Origin: DATJLY01 sp963773665 | GTDB taxonomy: Bacteria; Pseudomonadota; Alphaproteobacteria; ATCC43930; CGMCC-115725 | DNA length: 64,000 bases | NCBI GenBank assembly: GCA_963773665.1 | Contig: CAVZBZ010000001.1 | Location: 930,001-994,000, forward strand | Reading direction: 5' to 3' | In this document: positions 1 through 7,691 of the stretch, in pieces | Numbering within the stretch: the stretch's first letter is position 1 | How the letters are laid out: each line of letters begins with the position of its first letter | The notes under the pieces: generated by a model | What the model saw: only the letters and a program-made list of their open reading frames with translations | What the model was told of the DNA's origin: nothing | The model's database searches: none | Translations under genes and position numbers: made by a program

Positions 1-607
1 GGTCGAAATAGCCCTTCACGCGAGGCGACAGAGTGGGGCCGGGGCAGAGCGAATTGACGCGCAGATTCTCCGCGCCGTAATCGACCGCGAGCTGGCGCGA
101 CAGATTGACGACCCCGCCCTTGGCTGCGCAATAGACCGGCATGTTCGGATGGCCGATGACGCCGAACGTGGAGGCGACATTGACGATCGCCGGGCCTTTG
201 GCCTTCAGCAGCAGCGGGATGAAGGCGCGGCACATGAAGAACACGCTGTCGAGATCGACCGCGACGATGCGGCGCCACTCGCTGGTCGCGAGCTGATCGA
301 TGGGCTTCACGAAATTGTCGCCGGCATTGTTGACGAGGCCTTTGAGGCGGCCCCAGCGCCGCTCGATCGCATCGCGCAGCGCAGCGACCTGCGCCTCGTC
401 GGAAACGTCGCACGGGATGCACAGCGCGTCGGCGCCCTTCGCGCGCACGAGTTCCTCGGTCTCCTTGAGGCGCACCTCGGTGCGGCCGACGATCGCGACG
501 GCTGCGCCCAGTTCGGCCAAGGCGACGCAGCACGCCTGGCCGATGCCGCTGCCGCCGCCGGTGACGAGGACCGGCTCGCCCGCGAAGTGCAGGTCCTTCA
601 GCATCAT
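1..607 (-). CDS. SDR family oxidoreductase, C-terminus beyond the window edge
   Basis: NAD(P)-dependent short-chain dehydrogenase/reductase. The minus-strand reading has the cofactor motif TGGGSGIG near residues 15-22, an NNAG motif, a catalytic serine in VNVAST and the YCAAK (YxxxK) pair. About 202 residues are visible and the last ~50 lie outside. The ATG at 607 overlaps the TGA of the upstream binding-protein gene (ATGA), so the two are translationally coupled. Substrate unknown; the coupling suggests it acts on a compound brought in by that transporter. Family assignment is secure, the role is inferred. Confidence 0.9.
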   Translation of the reverse strand, partial: MMLKDLHFAGEPVLVTGGGSGIGQACCVALAELGAAVAIVGRTEVRLKETEELVRAKGADALCIPCDVSDEAQVAALRDAIERRWGRLKGLVNNAGDNFVKPIDQLATSEWRRIVAVDLDSVFFMCRAFIPLLLKAKGPAIVNVASTFGVIGHPNMPVYCAAKGGVVNLSRQLAVDYGAENLRVNSLCPGPTLSPRVKGYFD

Positions 608-1779
608 CCTTTCAGCTTGCAGTCCTGGTGATAAAGGTCCTGCCAGTTCTCGGCCGCGGTGCCGATGAGCTTCTGGTAGAGCTTGCCGTTCGCGTCCTTC
701 TCGACCACGGTCGTGTAGATGTTGTTGATCGGATAATTGTTGTTGTTGAACTTGAAGGATCCGCGCACCGAATGGAAATTATCGGCCTTGTGCAGCGCCG
801 CCCAGAATGCTTGCTTGTCCTCGATCTTGCCATGGACCGATGCCACCGCCGCGTCGATCAGGTTGACGGCATCGAATTGCAGCGCCGAGAACACGGTCGG
901 CCTTCTCCCGTATTTCTTCACGAACTCGGCGACGAACGCCTTGTTGGCCGGATTGTCGAGCTCGTAGGACCAGTTGCCGATTTGCAGGATGTTGAGCGCC
1001 GCATCGCCCAAGGCCGGGTAGCTCATGTCGTTCGCGGTCGCGTCCTCGGAATAGATCGGAATCTTGCCCTGAAGGCCCGCCTGCTGCCATTGCTTCAGGA
1101 AGGCGATGCCGAGCCCGCCGGGATAGAAAATGAACAAGGCTTCGGGATTGGCGCTCCGGATCTGGGCGATCTCGGCCGCGAAGTCGAGCTGCGTCAGCGG
1201 CGTATAGACCTTGCCGACGGTCTTGCCCTTGTAGGTGCGGATCGCGCCGTCGATCTTCTCCCAGCCCGCCTGATAGTCCGCGCCGATGAAATAGGCGGTC
1301 TTGATGCCCTTGGCGTTCATCGCCTGGCCGACCGCGTCGTCCCAGTCCTCGTTCTCGAACGCGGTATAGAACGCGCCGGCGCGGCAGTCCTTGCCGGCGA
1401 ATTGCTGCAGCCCCGAAAGCGCGCCCACCACCGTCACGCCAGCGTCGAGATAGATGTCGCGCACCGCCTGGTTCGTGTTCGACGACATGATGCCGGTGAC
1501 CATGTCGATCTTGTCCTCGTCGACGAGCTTCGAGGCCTGCTGCACCGCCGTCGCCGGCACGGTCTGGTCATCGACCGCGTAGACCGTGACCGGCACGCCG
1601 CCGAGCTTGTTGCCCAGGAGCTCCATGGCCAAATCGAAGCCGCGCTTCATCTCTTCGCCGATGATGCCGAGACTCCCGCTCATGCCGGCCTCGAAGCCGA
1701 GCTTGATGTGGTCCGCCGCCTGCGCGCTGGCACCGAGCAGGGCGAACACGCCCGCCGTCGCCATGAGGATTCGCTTCAT
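604..1779 (-). CDS. ABC transporter substrate-binding protein, branched-chain amino acid (Peripla_BP_6) family
   Basis: Periplasmic ligand-binding protein of 391 residues, usual length for the LivJ/K-like family. A signal peptide (Lys-Arg, hydrophobic core, cleavage after AQA near residue 21) is followed by the mature start ADHIKLGFEAGMSGSLG, typical of family 1 binding folds. Many such alphaproteobacterial proteins bind aromatic or organic acids rather than amino acids. No permease or ATPase lies beside it inside the window; they may be beyond the left edge, since the downstream SDR gene is coupled to it by an ATGA overlap. Ligand unknown. Confidence 0.9.
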   Translation of the reverse strand: MKRILMATAGVFALLGASAQAADHIKLGFEAGMSGSLGIIGEEMKRGFDLAMELLGNKLGGVPVTVYAVDDQTVPATAVQQASKLVDEDKIDMVTGIMSSNTNQAVRDIYLDAGVTVVGALSGLQQFAGKDCRAGAFYTAFENEDWDDAVGQAMNAKGIKTAYFIGADYQAGWEKIDGAIRTYKGKTVGKVYTPLTQLDFAAEIAQIRSANPEALFIFYPGGLGIAFLKQWQQAGLQGKIPIYSEDATANDMSYPALGDAALNILQIGNWSYELDNPANKAFVAEFVKKYGRRPTVFSALQFDAVNLIDAAVASVHGKIEDKQAFWAALHKADNFHSVRGSFKFNNNNYPINNIYTTVVEKDANGKLYQKLIGTAAENWQDLYHQDCKLKG

Positions 1780-1881
1780 CGTTTCCCCCTTCTATGCCCG
1801 CCTGAAGTCTTATACCAGGCGGCGGATTGTGTCGAATGGAGCGTGGTGGTATTGGAGACGGCAGCTTCCGGGGAGACGGCG

Positions 1882-2688
1882 ATGTTCGCAAAGCTCAACC
1901 ATCTCGCCATCGTCAGCGACAACTACACGCTCAATGGACGCTTCTACGAAGCTGTGTTCGGCATGCGCGGCGCGGCGCGCGCGCGGATCGAGAACGCGGT
2001 CGCGGTGACGGACGGCTATGTCGGCCTCAACATCAATCCGCGCCGGCCCGGCCGCGGCGCGCGCCTCGAGCATTTCGGCGTCGAGGTCGAGGACGTGGAG
2101 ACCGTGTTCGCGCGCATGCGCAAGAAATATCCCAAGGTCGAATGGCTGAAGCGGCCGTCGAACCGGCCGTTCGCCGGCATCACGACGCACGATCCCGACG
2201 GCAACGTGTTCGACCTGTCGCAGGCCAACATGGCGAACCGGGCCGACGTCTATGTCGAGGCGGGCGAGCGGCATCCGCGCCACATCGACCATTTCGGCGT
2301 GCGCACCATGAATCCCGACGCGATGGCCGAATTCTACCGCGACGTGCTCGAGCTCGAGCCGCGCAACAAGGGCGACGGCGACCGCAACCACTATCTGACC
2401 GACGGCAAGGTCACGATGGTGATCATGCCGTGGCACATCACCGATTTCGACGGCACCGGCATCAATCCGGCCTCGCTCGATCACATGGGGTTCGCGGTCG
2501 AGAGCGTCGAGAAATTCCAGGAGGATGTCGAACGGATCAGCGGCAACAACCCGTCGCTCGCGCCGCCGCGAATCGATGCCGGCCCCGAAGGCAAGGCCCG
2601 GCTCGCGCTGCAGAAGCGGAGCTGCCCCCTGTGCCAGCACCATCTCTCCGACATCGAGGGGGTGCTGCTTTCGGTCGCGGAGCGGTAG
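1882..2688 (+). CDS. VOC-family (glyoxalase/ring-cleavage dioxygenase-like) protein
   Basis: 268-residue protein with two vicinal-oxygen-chelate modules. The first starts LNHLAIVSDN and contains EHFGVEVED and a DPDGN loop. The second contains HIDHFGVRT and LDHMGFAVES, giving candidate metal histidines. The C-terminus has a Cys-rich CPLCQHH segment that could bind metal. The ATG at 1882 was chosen because homology begins there; the frame is open further upstream without protein-like content. Divergent from the binding-protein gene at 604-1779. Dioxygenase, isomerase or lyase chemistry cannot be separated from sequence alone. Confidence 0.85.
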   Translation: MFAKLNHLAIVSDNYTLNGRFYEAVFGMRGAARARIENAVAVTDGYVGLNINPRRPGRGARLEHFGVEVEDVETVFARMRKKYPKVEWLKRPSNRPFAGITTHDPDGNVFDLSQANMANRADVYVEAGERHPRHIDHFGVRTMNPDAMAEFYRDVLELEPRNKGDGDRNHYLTDGKVTMVIMPWHITDFDGTGINPASLDHMGFAVESVEKFQEDVERISGNNPSLAPPRIDAGPEGKARLALQKRSCPLCQHHLSDIEGVLLSVAER

Positions 2689-2690
2689 GG

Positions 2691-3239
2691 CTAGGCCGGA
2701 AGCGGCTTTTCGCCGCCGGGGACGGCGACGTCGAAGGCGTTGAGGGTCAGCGCGATCATCACGTAGAAGCCGGTGCCGGCGATGAGCTCGACAAGCTGCT
2801 CGAGGCCGAGGACGGCAAGGGCGCGCTCGTAGCTCGCCTGGCTCAAGGTGCGGGCGGCGCACATCTCGCTCACCACGTCATAGACCATCTTCTCGTCGTC
2901 GCGGACGAGGGCAGGGGTGCGGCGCTCGCGGATCGCGGCGACCGTCTCGGCGGCGATGCCGGCCTCGATCGCACGCGGCGCATGCGCGAACCACTCGAAC
3001 TGCGCCGACATGGACCGGGCCACGACCAGAATCATCAGCTCGAACAGGCGCTTATCGATCTTGCCGTCGCGGAAGGCGCCGTAAGTCGTGATCGCGCCCT
3101 CGGCGACCTTCGGCGCGTTGAGCAGCACGGCGAAGGGGCCGCGCACGGCATTGCTGCGCAGGCGCCGCTGGATCGCCTCATAGACGCGCTTCTGCTCGTC
3201 GCTGAGCTTGGCTGGATCGAGATCGGGCGCGCGGGGCAT
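2691..3239 (-). CDS. Carboxymuconolactone decarboxylase (CMD/AhpD-fold) family protein
   Basis: 182-residue all-alpha CMD-fold protein. The core helix pair reads LMILVVARSMSAQFEWFAHAPRAIEAGI. The CxxC of AhpD-type peroxidases is absent and the EWxxH arrangement is kept, as in the non-peroxidase CMD group found with aromatic catabolism genes. Convergent with the VOC gene, leaving 2 bases between stops. Likely lactone decarboxylation or an unknown related reaction; exact substrate not inferable. Confidence 0.85.
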   Translation of the reverse strand: MPRAPDLDPAKLSDEQKRVYEAIQRRLRSNAVRGPFAVLLNAPKVAEGAITTYGAFRDGKIDKRLFELMILVVARSMSAQFEWFAHAPRAIEAGIAAETVAAIRERRTPALVRDDEKMVYDVVSEMCAARTLSQASYERALAVLGLEQLVELIAGTGFYVMIALTLNAFDVAVPGGEKPLPA

Positions 3240-3269
3240 CGCGCTTTCCTTGGCAGGCCTTGGCGGGGT

Positions 3270-3443
3270 TTAGCGCATCAGGCGCTCGACTTCCTCGCGC
3301 TGGGCGAGGATTTCGAGCTCCATCGCCGCGGTCTCGTATTGCCGCGACTGACGCAGGAGGGTCTGGCGGACCTGCTCCGTCGTCGCCTGTTCCGCCAGGC
3401 GCGCAAGACGAGTGGCTTCGTTATGATACCAGGCGCTTCCCAT
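3270..3443 (-). CDS. Small helical protein of 57 residues, unknown function
   Basis: An ATG at 3443 opens a 57-residue frame ending in TAA at 3270-3272, just upstream of and codirectional with the CMD gene (30 bases apart). The product is rich in Glu, Gln, Arg and Ala (LARLAEQATTEQVRQTLLRQ and further) and is predicted by eye to be one or two amphipathic helices without membrane segment or cysteine. It resembles the short conserved hypothetical proteins common in Hyphomicrobiales. No function is proposed. Confidence 0.55.
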   Translation of the reverse strand: MGSAWYHNEATRLARLAEQATTEQVRQTLLRQSRQYETAAMELEILAQREEVERLMR

Positions 3444-3676
3444 TTTATTACTCTTCTAAGTTATTGTCGTAGCAGGAGATTAAGCCACCTTCGCGGGACC
3501 GCTCAACCGGCCTCTACGATCCTCGGGCCTGCCATGCTTGCCGATCATAGCAGCGCCCGGTCGGGCGAGGCAGGGCGATTTCTTCCCCATTCTGGTGTGG
3601 CGCGATGCGCCCCGATTGTCGCGGGCCTCGGGAATCGGGCATCCTATCGGTTGAGGCAGCAACGGGAGGGACAGCC

Positions 3677-4390
3677 ATGCCGAGCATTGCGCCGGCCTCG
3701 GCCGCGCTCGTCGACGAGCTCGTGACCGGGAATCGCATTTTGTTCCATGAGAAGGTGGTGGACGCCTTCGGCCATATCAGCGTGCGCCACGACAAGGACC
3801 CGGCCAAGTTCCTGCTGTCGCGCCACCGCGCCCCGGGCCTCGTCACCGCATCCGACATCCTGACCCACGATTTCGACGGCAATGCGCAGGGCGGCGGGGA
3901 CGCGCGGCTTTACGGCGAGCGCTTCATCCACGGCGAGATCTACCGCACCCGGCCGGACGTGATGGCGGTGGTGCATTGCCACGCGCCGCAGCTCATCCCG
4001 TTCGGCGCGACGCGCTCGAGCCTGAAGCCGCTCTATCACATGAGCGGATTTCTTGGCCGCGGCGTGCCGATCTTCGAGATCCGCGAGACGGCCGGCATGA
4101 CCGACATGCTGATCCGCACTTCGAGCCTTGGCGCGGCACTCGCCAAGTCGCTCGGCGCGCATCCGATGGTGCTGATGCGCGGCCATGGCGCGACCATGGT
4201 CGGCACCTCGATCCAGCAGGTCGTGTACCGCTCGATCTATGCCGCGCTCAATGCCGCGCTGCAGATGGAGGCGCTGCGCCTGGGCGAGCCGATCTATCTC
4301 GCGCGCGAGGAGGCGGAGCAGGCCGAAGCCACCAACGACAAGGCGCTCGACCGCGCCTGGGCGCTGTGGCAGCAGGAAGCGGCGGGATGA
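3677..4390 (+). CDS. Class II aldolase/adducin family protein
   Basis: 237-residue zinc-dependent aldolase-fold protein (fuculose-1-phosphate aldolase superfamily). Zinc-ligand histidines are visible in FIHGEIY, VHCHAP and the later RGHGATM motif. The start at 3677 follows a GGGAGGG ribosome-binding site. It likely performs a retro-aldol or decarboxylation step on a hydroxy acid. Its TGA overlaps the ATG of the 2-hydroxyacid dehydrogenase (ATGA), so the pair forms one transcription unit. A second paralogue lies at 21552-22364. Confidence 0.88.
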   Translation: MPSIAPASAALVDELVTGNRILFHEKVVDAFGHISVRHDKDPAKFLLSRHRAPGLVTASDILTHDFDGNAQGGGDARLYGERFIHGEIYRTRPDVMAVVHCHAPQLIPFGATRSSLKPLYHMSGFLGRGVPIFEIRETAGMTDMLIRTSSLGAALAKSLGAHPMVLMRGHGATMVGTSIQQVVYRSIYAALNAALQMEALRLGEPIYLAREEAEQAEATNDKALDRAWALWQQEAAG

Positions 4391-5358
4391 CGGACCGGCC
4401 CCGCATCCTGCGGGTGGCGATCCTCGACGACATCCACAACGCCTGGGCAGCGACGCGCGGCGTGCGGCGGCTCGGCGAGCGGGCCGAGACCCTGCGCATC
4501 TTCACGGCGCCTTTCGGCGATGCCGAGGCGCTTCGCGGCTTCAATGCAGTCGTGGCAAACCGCGAGCGCACGCGGTTCGACCGGGCGCTCCTCGAGGCGC
4601 TGCCCGATCTGCGCATCATCGCGCAGACCGGGAACCACGTTTATCACATCGACCTCGACGCCGCCAAAGCGCGCGGCATCGTCGTGGCGAAGGCGACGGG
4701 GGGATATTCGATCGGCGCGGCCGAGCTCGCGATCGGGCTTGCGATCGCGCTGATGCGGCAGATTCCCGCATCCGACCGGGCGATGAAGGAGGGAGGCTGG
4801 CACACGCCGATGACGCGCGTCCTGCACGGCAAGACGCTCGGCATCGTCGGGCTCGGCCATGTCGGGGGCCACGTGGCGCGGCTCGCCGCCGCGTTCGGCA
4901 TGCGTGTCCTGGCCTGGAGCCCGCGGCTCGATCGCGCGTCAGCAGCGGCAGCAGGCGCAGAGGCCGCTTCGCTCGACGAGCTTCTGGCCGCGTCCGACAT
5001 CGTCTCGATCCACGCGACGCTGGCGCCGGAATCGCGCGGCCTCATCGACGCGCGGCGGCTTGGGCTGATGAAGCGGTCGGCCATTCTCGTCAACACCGCG
5101 CGCGGCGCCATCGTCGACGAGGCGGCGCTGATCGAGGCGCTTGGCGAGGCGCGGATCGCCGGCGCCGGGCTCGACGTCTTCGCGCAAGAGCCGCTGCCGC
5201 CGGGCCATCCCTTCACGAAGCTGCCGAACGTCGTGCTGACGCCGCATCTCGGCTGGCCGACCGACGAGGCCTATGAGGATTTCGCCGAGGCCGCTTCCGA
5301 CGCGCTCATCGGCTGGCTCGACGGGCGCGATGTCGCCCGGTTCGCGCGCGGCCATTGA
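4387..5358 (+). CDS. D-2-hydroxyacid dehydrogenase family protein
   Basis: 323-residue NAD-dependent oxidoreductase. It shows the Rossmann motif GLGHVGGHVARLAAAFGMRV, the substrate-binding arginine in NTARGAIVDE, the catalytic-relay glutamate in FAQEPLP and the catalytic histidine in TPHLGW, all in family order. Probably reduces a 2-keto acid or oxidises a D-2-hydroxy acid. Coupled by a 4-base overlap to the class II aldolase gene, which suggests sequential steps on a hydroxy-acid substrate. Substrate unknown. Confidence 0.92.
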   Translation: MTDRPRILRVAILDDIHNAWAATRGVRRLGERAETLRIFTAPFGDAEALRGFNAVVANRERTRFDRALLEALPDLRIIAQTGNHVYHIDLDAAKARGIVVAKATGGYSIGAAELAIGLAIALMRQIPASDRAMKEGGWHTPMTRVLHGKTLGIVGLGHVGGHVARLAAAFGMRVLAWSPRLDRASAAAAGAEAASLDELLAASDIVSIHATLAPESRGLIDARRLGLMKRSAILVNTARGAIVDEAALIEALGEARIAGAGLDVFAQEPLPPGHPFTKLPNVVLTPHLGWPTDEAYEDFAEAASDALIGWLDGRDVARFARGH

Positions 5359-5456
5359 CGCGGATAACGCTTACGAAGCGGCTTTTCGATGGTTTAGACT
5401 GAGGGCACAAGAAGATCGTGCCGAAACCGGCACGGCGCGCGATGGGAGGACGGGCG

Positions 5457-6707
5457 ATGCTGAACAGCGGCATATTCCGCAACAAATGGTGGATGGTGCT
5501 GGGGGCCCTTATCGGTCTCACCACGAACACGGGCGTGATCCAGAGTTTCGCGCTTGCCGTCTTCATCGTGCCGATCACCAAGGACCTCGGCATCTCGCGC
5601 GCGGAGTTCCTGTCAGCGCCGGTGATCGGCTCGATCTTCATCACCATCATCACGCCGCTCTTCGGCAAGGCAATCGACCATTTCGGGCTGCGCGTTTCGC
5701 ATCTGCCGATGATCGCTGGCTTCGGCATCGCGACCGCCTGTCTTTCGTTCCTGAACCTGCCCTATGCGTTCATGGTGATGCTGTTCATCGGTCAGCATTT
5801 GTTCGGCGCCGGGCAGTCGCCGGTCGCCTATACCAAGGCGATCGCCGCATGGTTCGACAAGGACCGCGGACTGGCGCTCGGCATCGCCATTTCCGGCGTA
5901 GGCTTGGGCGTCGCCTTCATTCCGGCCTACGACAGCTATCTCATCGTGCATTACGGCTGGCGCGCCGGGTTCATCGGCATGGGCGCGGCCGTGTTCGTGC
6001 TGGCGCTGGTGCCCGTGTTCCTGTTCGAGCGCGAGCCGCCGATACCGCCGGAGCGCCTGCGGCCCCGGAACGATACGTCCGTGCCCGGCTACTCCTGGAG
6101 CGAGGCGGTGCTGAAGGATTGGCGCTTTTGGGCGATGACGTTCGCGTTCTTCGGCGCGCCCATCGCGATCAACGGCACGCTGACGCAGGTCGTGGCGCTT
6201 TTGACCGACCGCGGCGTGCCTCTGGCGGTTGCGGTGGGAGCGCTTTCGGCCTCGGGCCTGGCGCTGACCGGCGGGCGGATCGTCTCGGGCTTCCTGCTCG
6301 ACCGTGTCCATGGGCCGCTCGTCGCGACGTGTTTCTTCATCGCGTCGGCCATCGGCATCGCACTTCTGGCAGGCGGCTATTCGCCCTTCGCTGGCGCGCT
6401 CCTTTGCGGTCTCGGCATCGGCGCCGAGGTCGACATCATGGCGTTCTTCGTCAGCCGCTATTTCGGCCTGCGCTCGTTCGGCGCGATCTACGGAACCATG
6501 TTCGCGCTGTTCAGCCTGGGCGTCGGATTGGGGCCGTTCTTCCTCGGGCTCTCGCACGACAAGTTCGGCAGCTATGTGCCGATGATGATGGTGAACGAAG
6601 GCGTGATCGTGATCCTGTGCGGGCTGCTCTTGAGCCTTGGCCCCTATCGCTTCACGGTGCATCGGGAAGAGCGCGCGGCAGCGCCCGCCGACGCTGCCGC
6701 CGAGTAG
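5457..6707 (+). CDS. MFS transporter
   Basis: 416-residue major facilitator superfamily carrier with about 12 hydrophobic segments, related to the oxalate/formate antiporter-like and monocarboxylate group. The ATG at 5457 is preferred because GGGAGGA lies seven bases upstream; a GTG at 5418 would add 13 unlikely residues. It follows the aldolase/dehydrogenase pair by about 100 bases and probably imports the organic acid they process. Convergent with the Fe-S subunit gene, with a single base between the two stop codons. Confidence 0.9.
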   Translation: MLNSGIFRNKWWMVLGALIGLTTNTGVIQSFALAVFIVPITKDLGISRAEFLSAPVIGSIFITIITPLFGKAIDHFGLRVSHLPMIAGFGIATACLSFLNLPYAFMVMLFIGQHLFGAGQSPVAYTKAIAAWFDKDRGLALGIAISGVGLGVAFIPAYDSYLIVHYGWRAGFIGMGAAVFVLALVPVFLFEREPPIPPERLRPRNDTSVPGYSWSEAVLKDWRFWAMTFAFFGAPIAINGTLTQVVALLTDRGVPLAVAVGALSASGLALTGGRIVSGFLLDRVHGPLVATCFFIASAIGIALLAGGYSPFAGALLCGLGIGAEVDIMAFFVSRYFGLRSFGAIYGTMFALFSLGVGLGPFFLGLSHDKFGSYVPMMMVNEGVIVILCGLLLSLGPYRFTVHREERAAAPADAAAE

Positions 6708-6708
6708 G

Positions 6709-7548
6709 CTAAAGCCTGATCTCGCCGAGAGAGAGGCTCTCGCCGAGCGTCGCCGCGATGGTTTTTTGGGCGCGGCCGGGCACCTCGATCTCGACGAGAT
6801 ATGCGCCGGAGCCTTCCGGCAGGCGGTCGAACTTGAAGTCGCCGTAGGTGTCGCTCGCTTGCTCGGCGACGACGGCGCCGTCCTTCAGAAGCCGCACGCG
6901 CGCGCCCGCGACGCAATCGACGGCGCCGCCCGCTTCGGCCGAAATCGTGCCGGCGATGAAGCAGGTCGTGTAGCGCCACAAATTGCGGTACCAGACGCGC
7001 GGCTTGGTGCCGAGCTCGGGCCTGATAGTCTCGAGCCCCTGCTCCTGCGCCATCCGCGCCATCGCCTCGTCCTCGAGCTTCACCGCTTTCATGGCGCCCG
7101 TCGGGCACGATTGCGCGCCGCGCGGCTCCTTCCAGCCCTGGTCGAGAAGATGCGCGTCGAACGGCCACGCCTGCGGCACGTCCTCGGCCTCGTTCCACCA
7201 GATGTGGCCGTAGGGGCAGGCATCGACGAGATGGCGCTGGCCCTTGGCCTTGACCGGGTCGATGAGGACGATGCCGTCCTCGCGCTTCCGGATCGCCCCA
7301 TCGCGCGCCGCCTTGATGCAGGGCGCGTCGTCGCAGTGATTGCACATGGTGGGCACATAGGCCAAGTCGATCGCCGGCACCTGTCCCCGCTCCTTTTGCA
7401 GGATGTCGATCCAGCGGTGGCCGTGCTTCGGCATCGGCGCGGCGTAGCCGGGCCAGGCATTGCCGACATACTCGTCCATCGTCGCGAGCGTGCAGTTGTT
7501 GCAGTTCGTGCACTCCGCCACGTCGATGATCATGTTCCACTTGGCCAT
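6709..7548 (-). CDS. Iron-sulfur (small) subunit of a pyrogallol-phloroglucinol transhydroxylase-like enzyme
   Basis: 279 residues: an N-terminal ferredoxin-like Fe-S region and a C-terminal beta-sandwich from about residue 205 (GARVRLLKDGAVVAEQ, DTYGDFKFDRLPEG), the architecture known for the transhydroxylase beta subunit. Conserved stretches include WPGY, GHRW, REDGIVLIDP and PELGTKPRV. Ten cysteines are present (13, 16, 19, 69, 72, 77, 111, 148, 196, 212). Relative to the Pelobacter protein as I remember it, the fourth Cys of motif I and the CxxC of motif III (here AWPFDAHLL) are missing, so fewer than three [4Fe-4S] clusters are likely. Downstream of the large-subunit gene across a 143-base gap carrying a palindrome. 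No export signal. Confidence 0.85.
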   Translation of the reverse strand: MAKWNMIIDVAECTNCNNCTLATMDEYVGNAWPGYAAPMPKHGHRWIDILQKERGQVPAIDLAYVPTMCNHCDDAPCIKAARDGAIRKREDGIVLIDPVKAKGQRHLVDACPYGHIWWNEAEDVPQAWPFDAHLLDQGWKEPRGAQSCPTGAMKAVKLEDEAMARMAQEQGLETIRPELGTKPRVWYRNLWRYTTCFIAGTISAEAGGAVDCVAGARVRLLKDGAVVAEQASDTYGDFKFDRLPEGSGAYLVEIEVPGRAQKTIAATLGESLSLGEIRL

Positions 7549-7568
7549 GGCGATAAACCCTTTAACTG

Positions 7569-7680
7569 CGTCCTTCGACTACGCGGCTCGCGCGCTCCGC
7601 TCAGGTTGAGGGAAATTCTTAGGCACTCAGAAAAAGTACCTCACCCTGAGCGAAGCGAAGCGAAGTCGGAGGGCGCACGG
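7569..7680. repeat. Dispersed palindromic (REP-like) element between the two enzyme subunits
   Basis: An imperfect inverted repeat fills the gap. The left arm holds gcgtccttcgact and cgctccgctcaggttgaggg; the right arm holds cctcaccctgagcgaagcg and gaagtcggagggcgcac. Related sequences occur at 13032-13080 and 26988-27030. The class is known in Hyphomicrobiales intergenic regions. Between cotranscribed subunits it could act as an RNA-processing or attenuation hairpin (inference). Confidence 0.7.
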
Positions 7681-7691
7681 TCATTTTCCAA

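Noticed and set aside
628..1850. Long plus-strand open frame antisense to the binding-protein gene, continuous into the VOC gene
   Set aside because: The part before 1882 is rich in Arg, Val, Asp and Leu with no domain, and is the mirror of a confidently assigned gene; long antisense frames are expected at this GC content.
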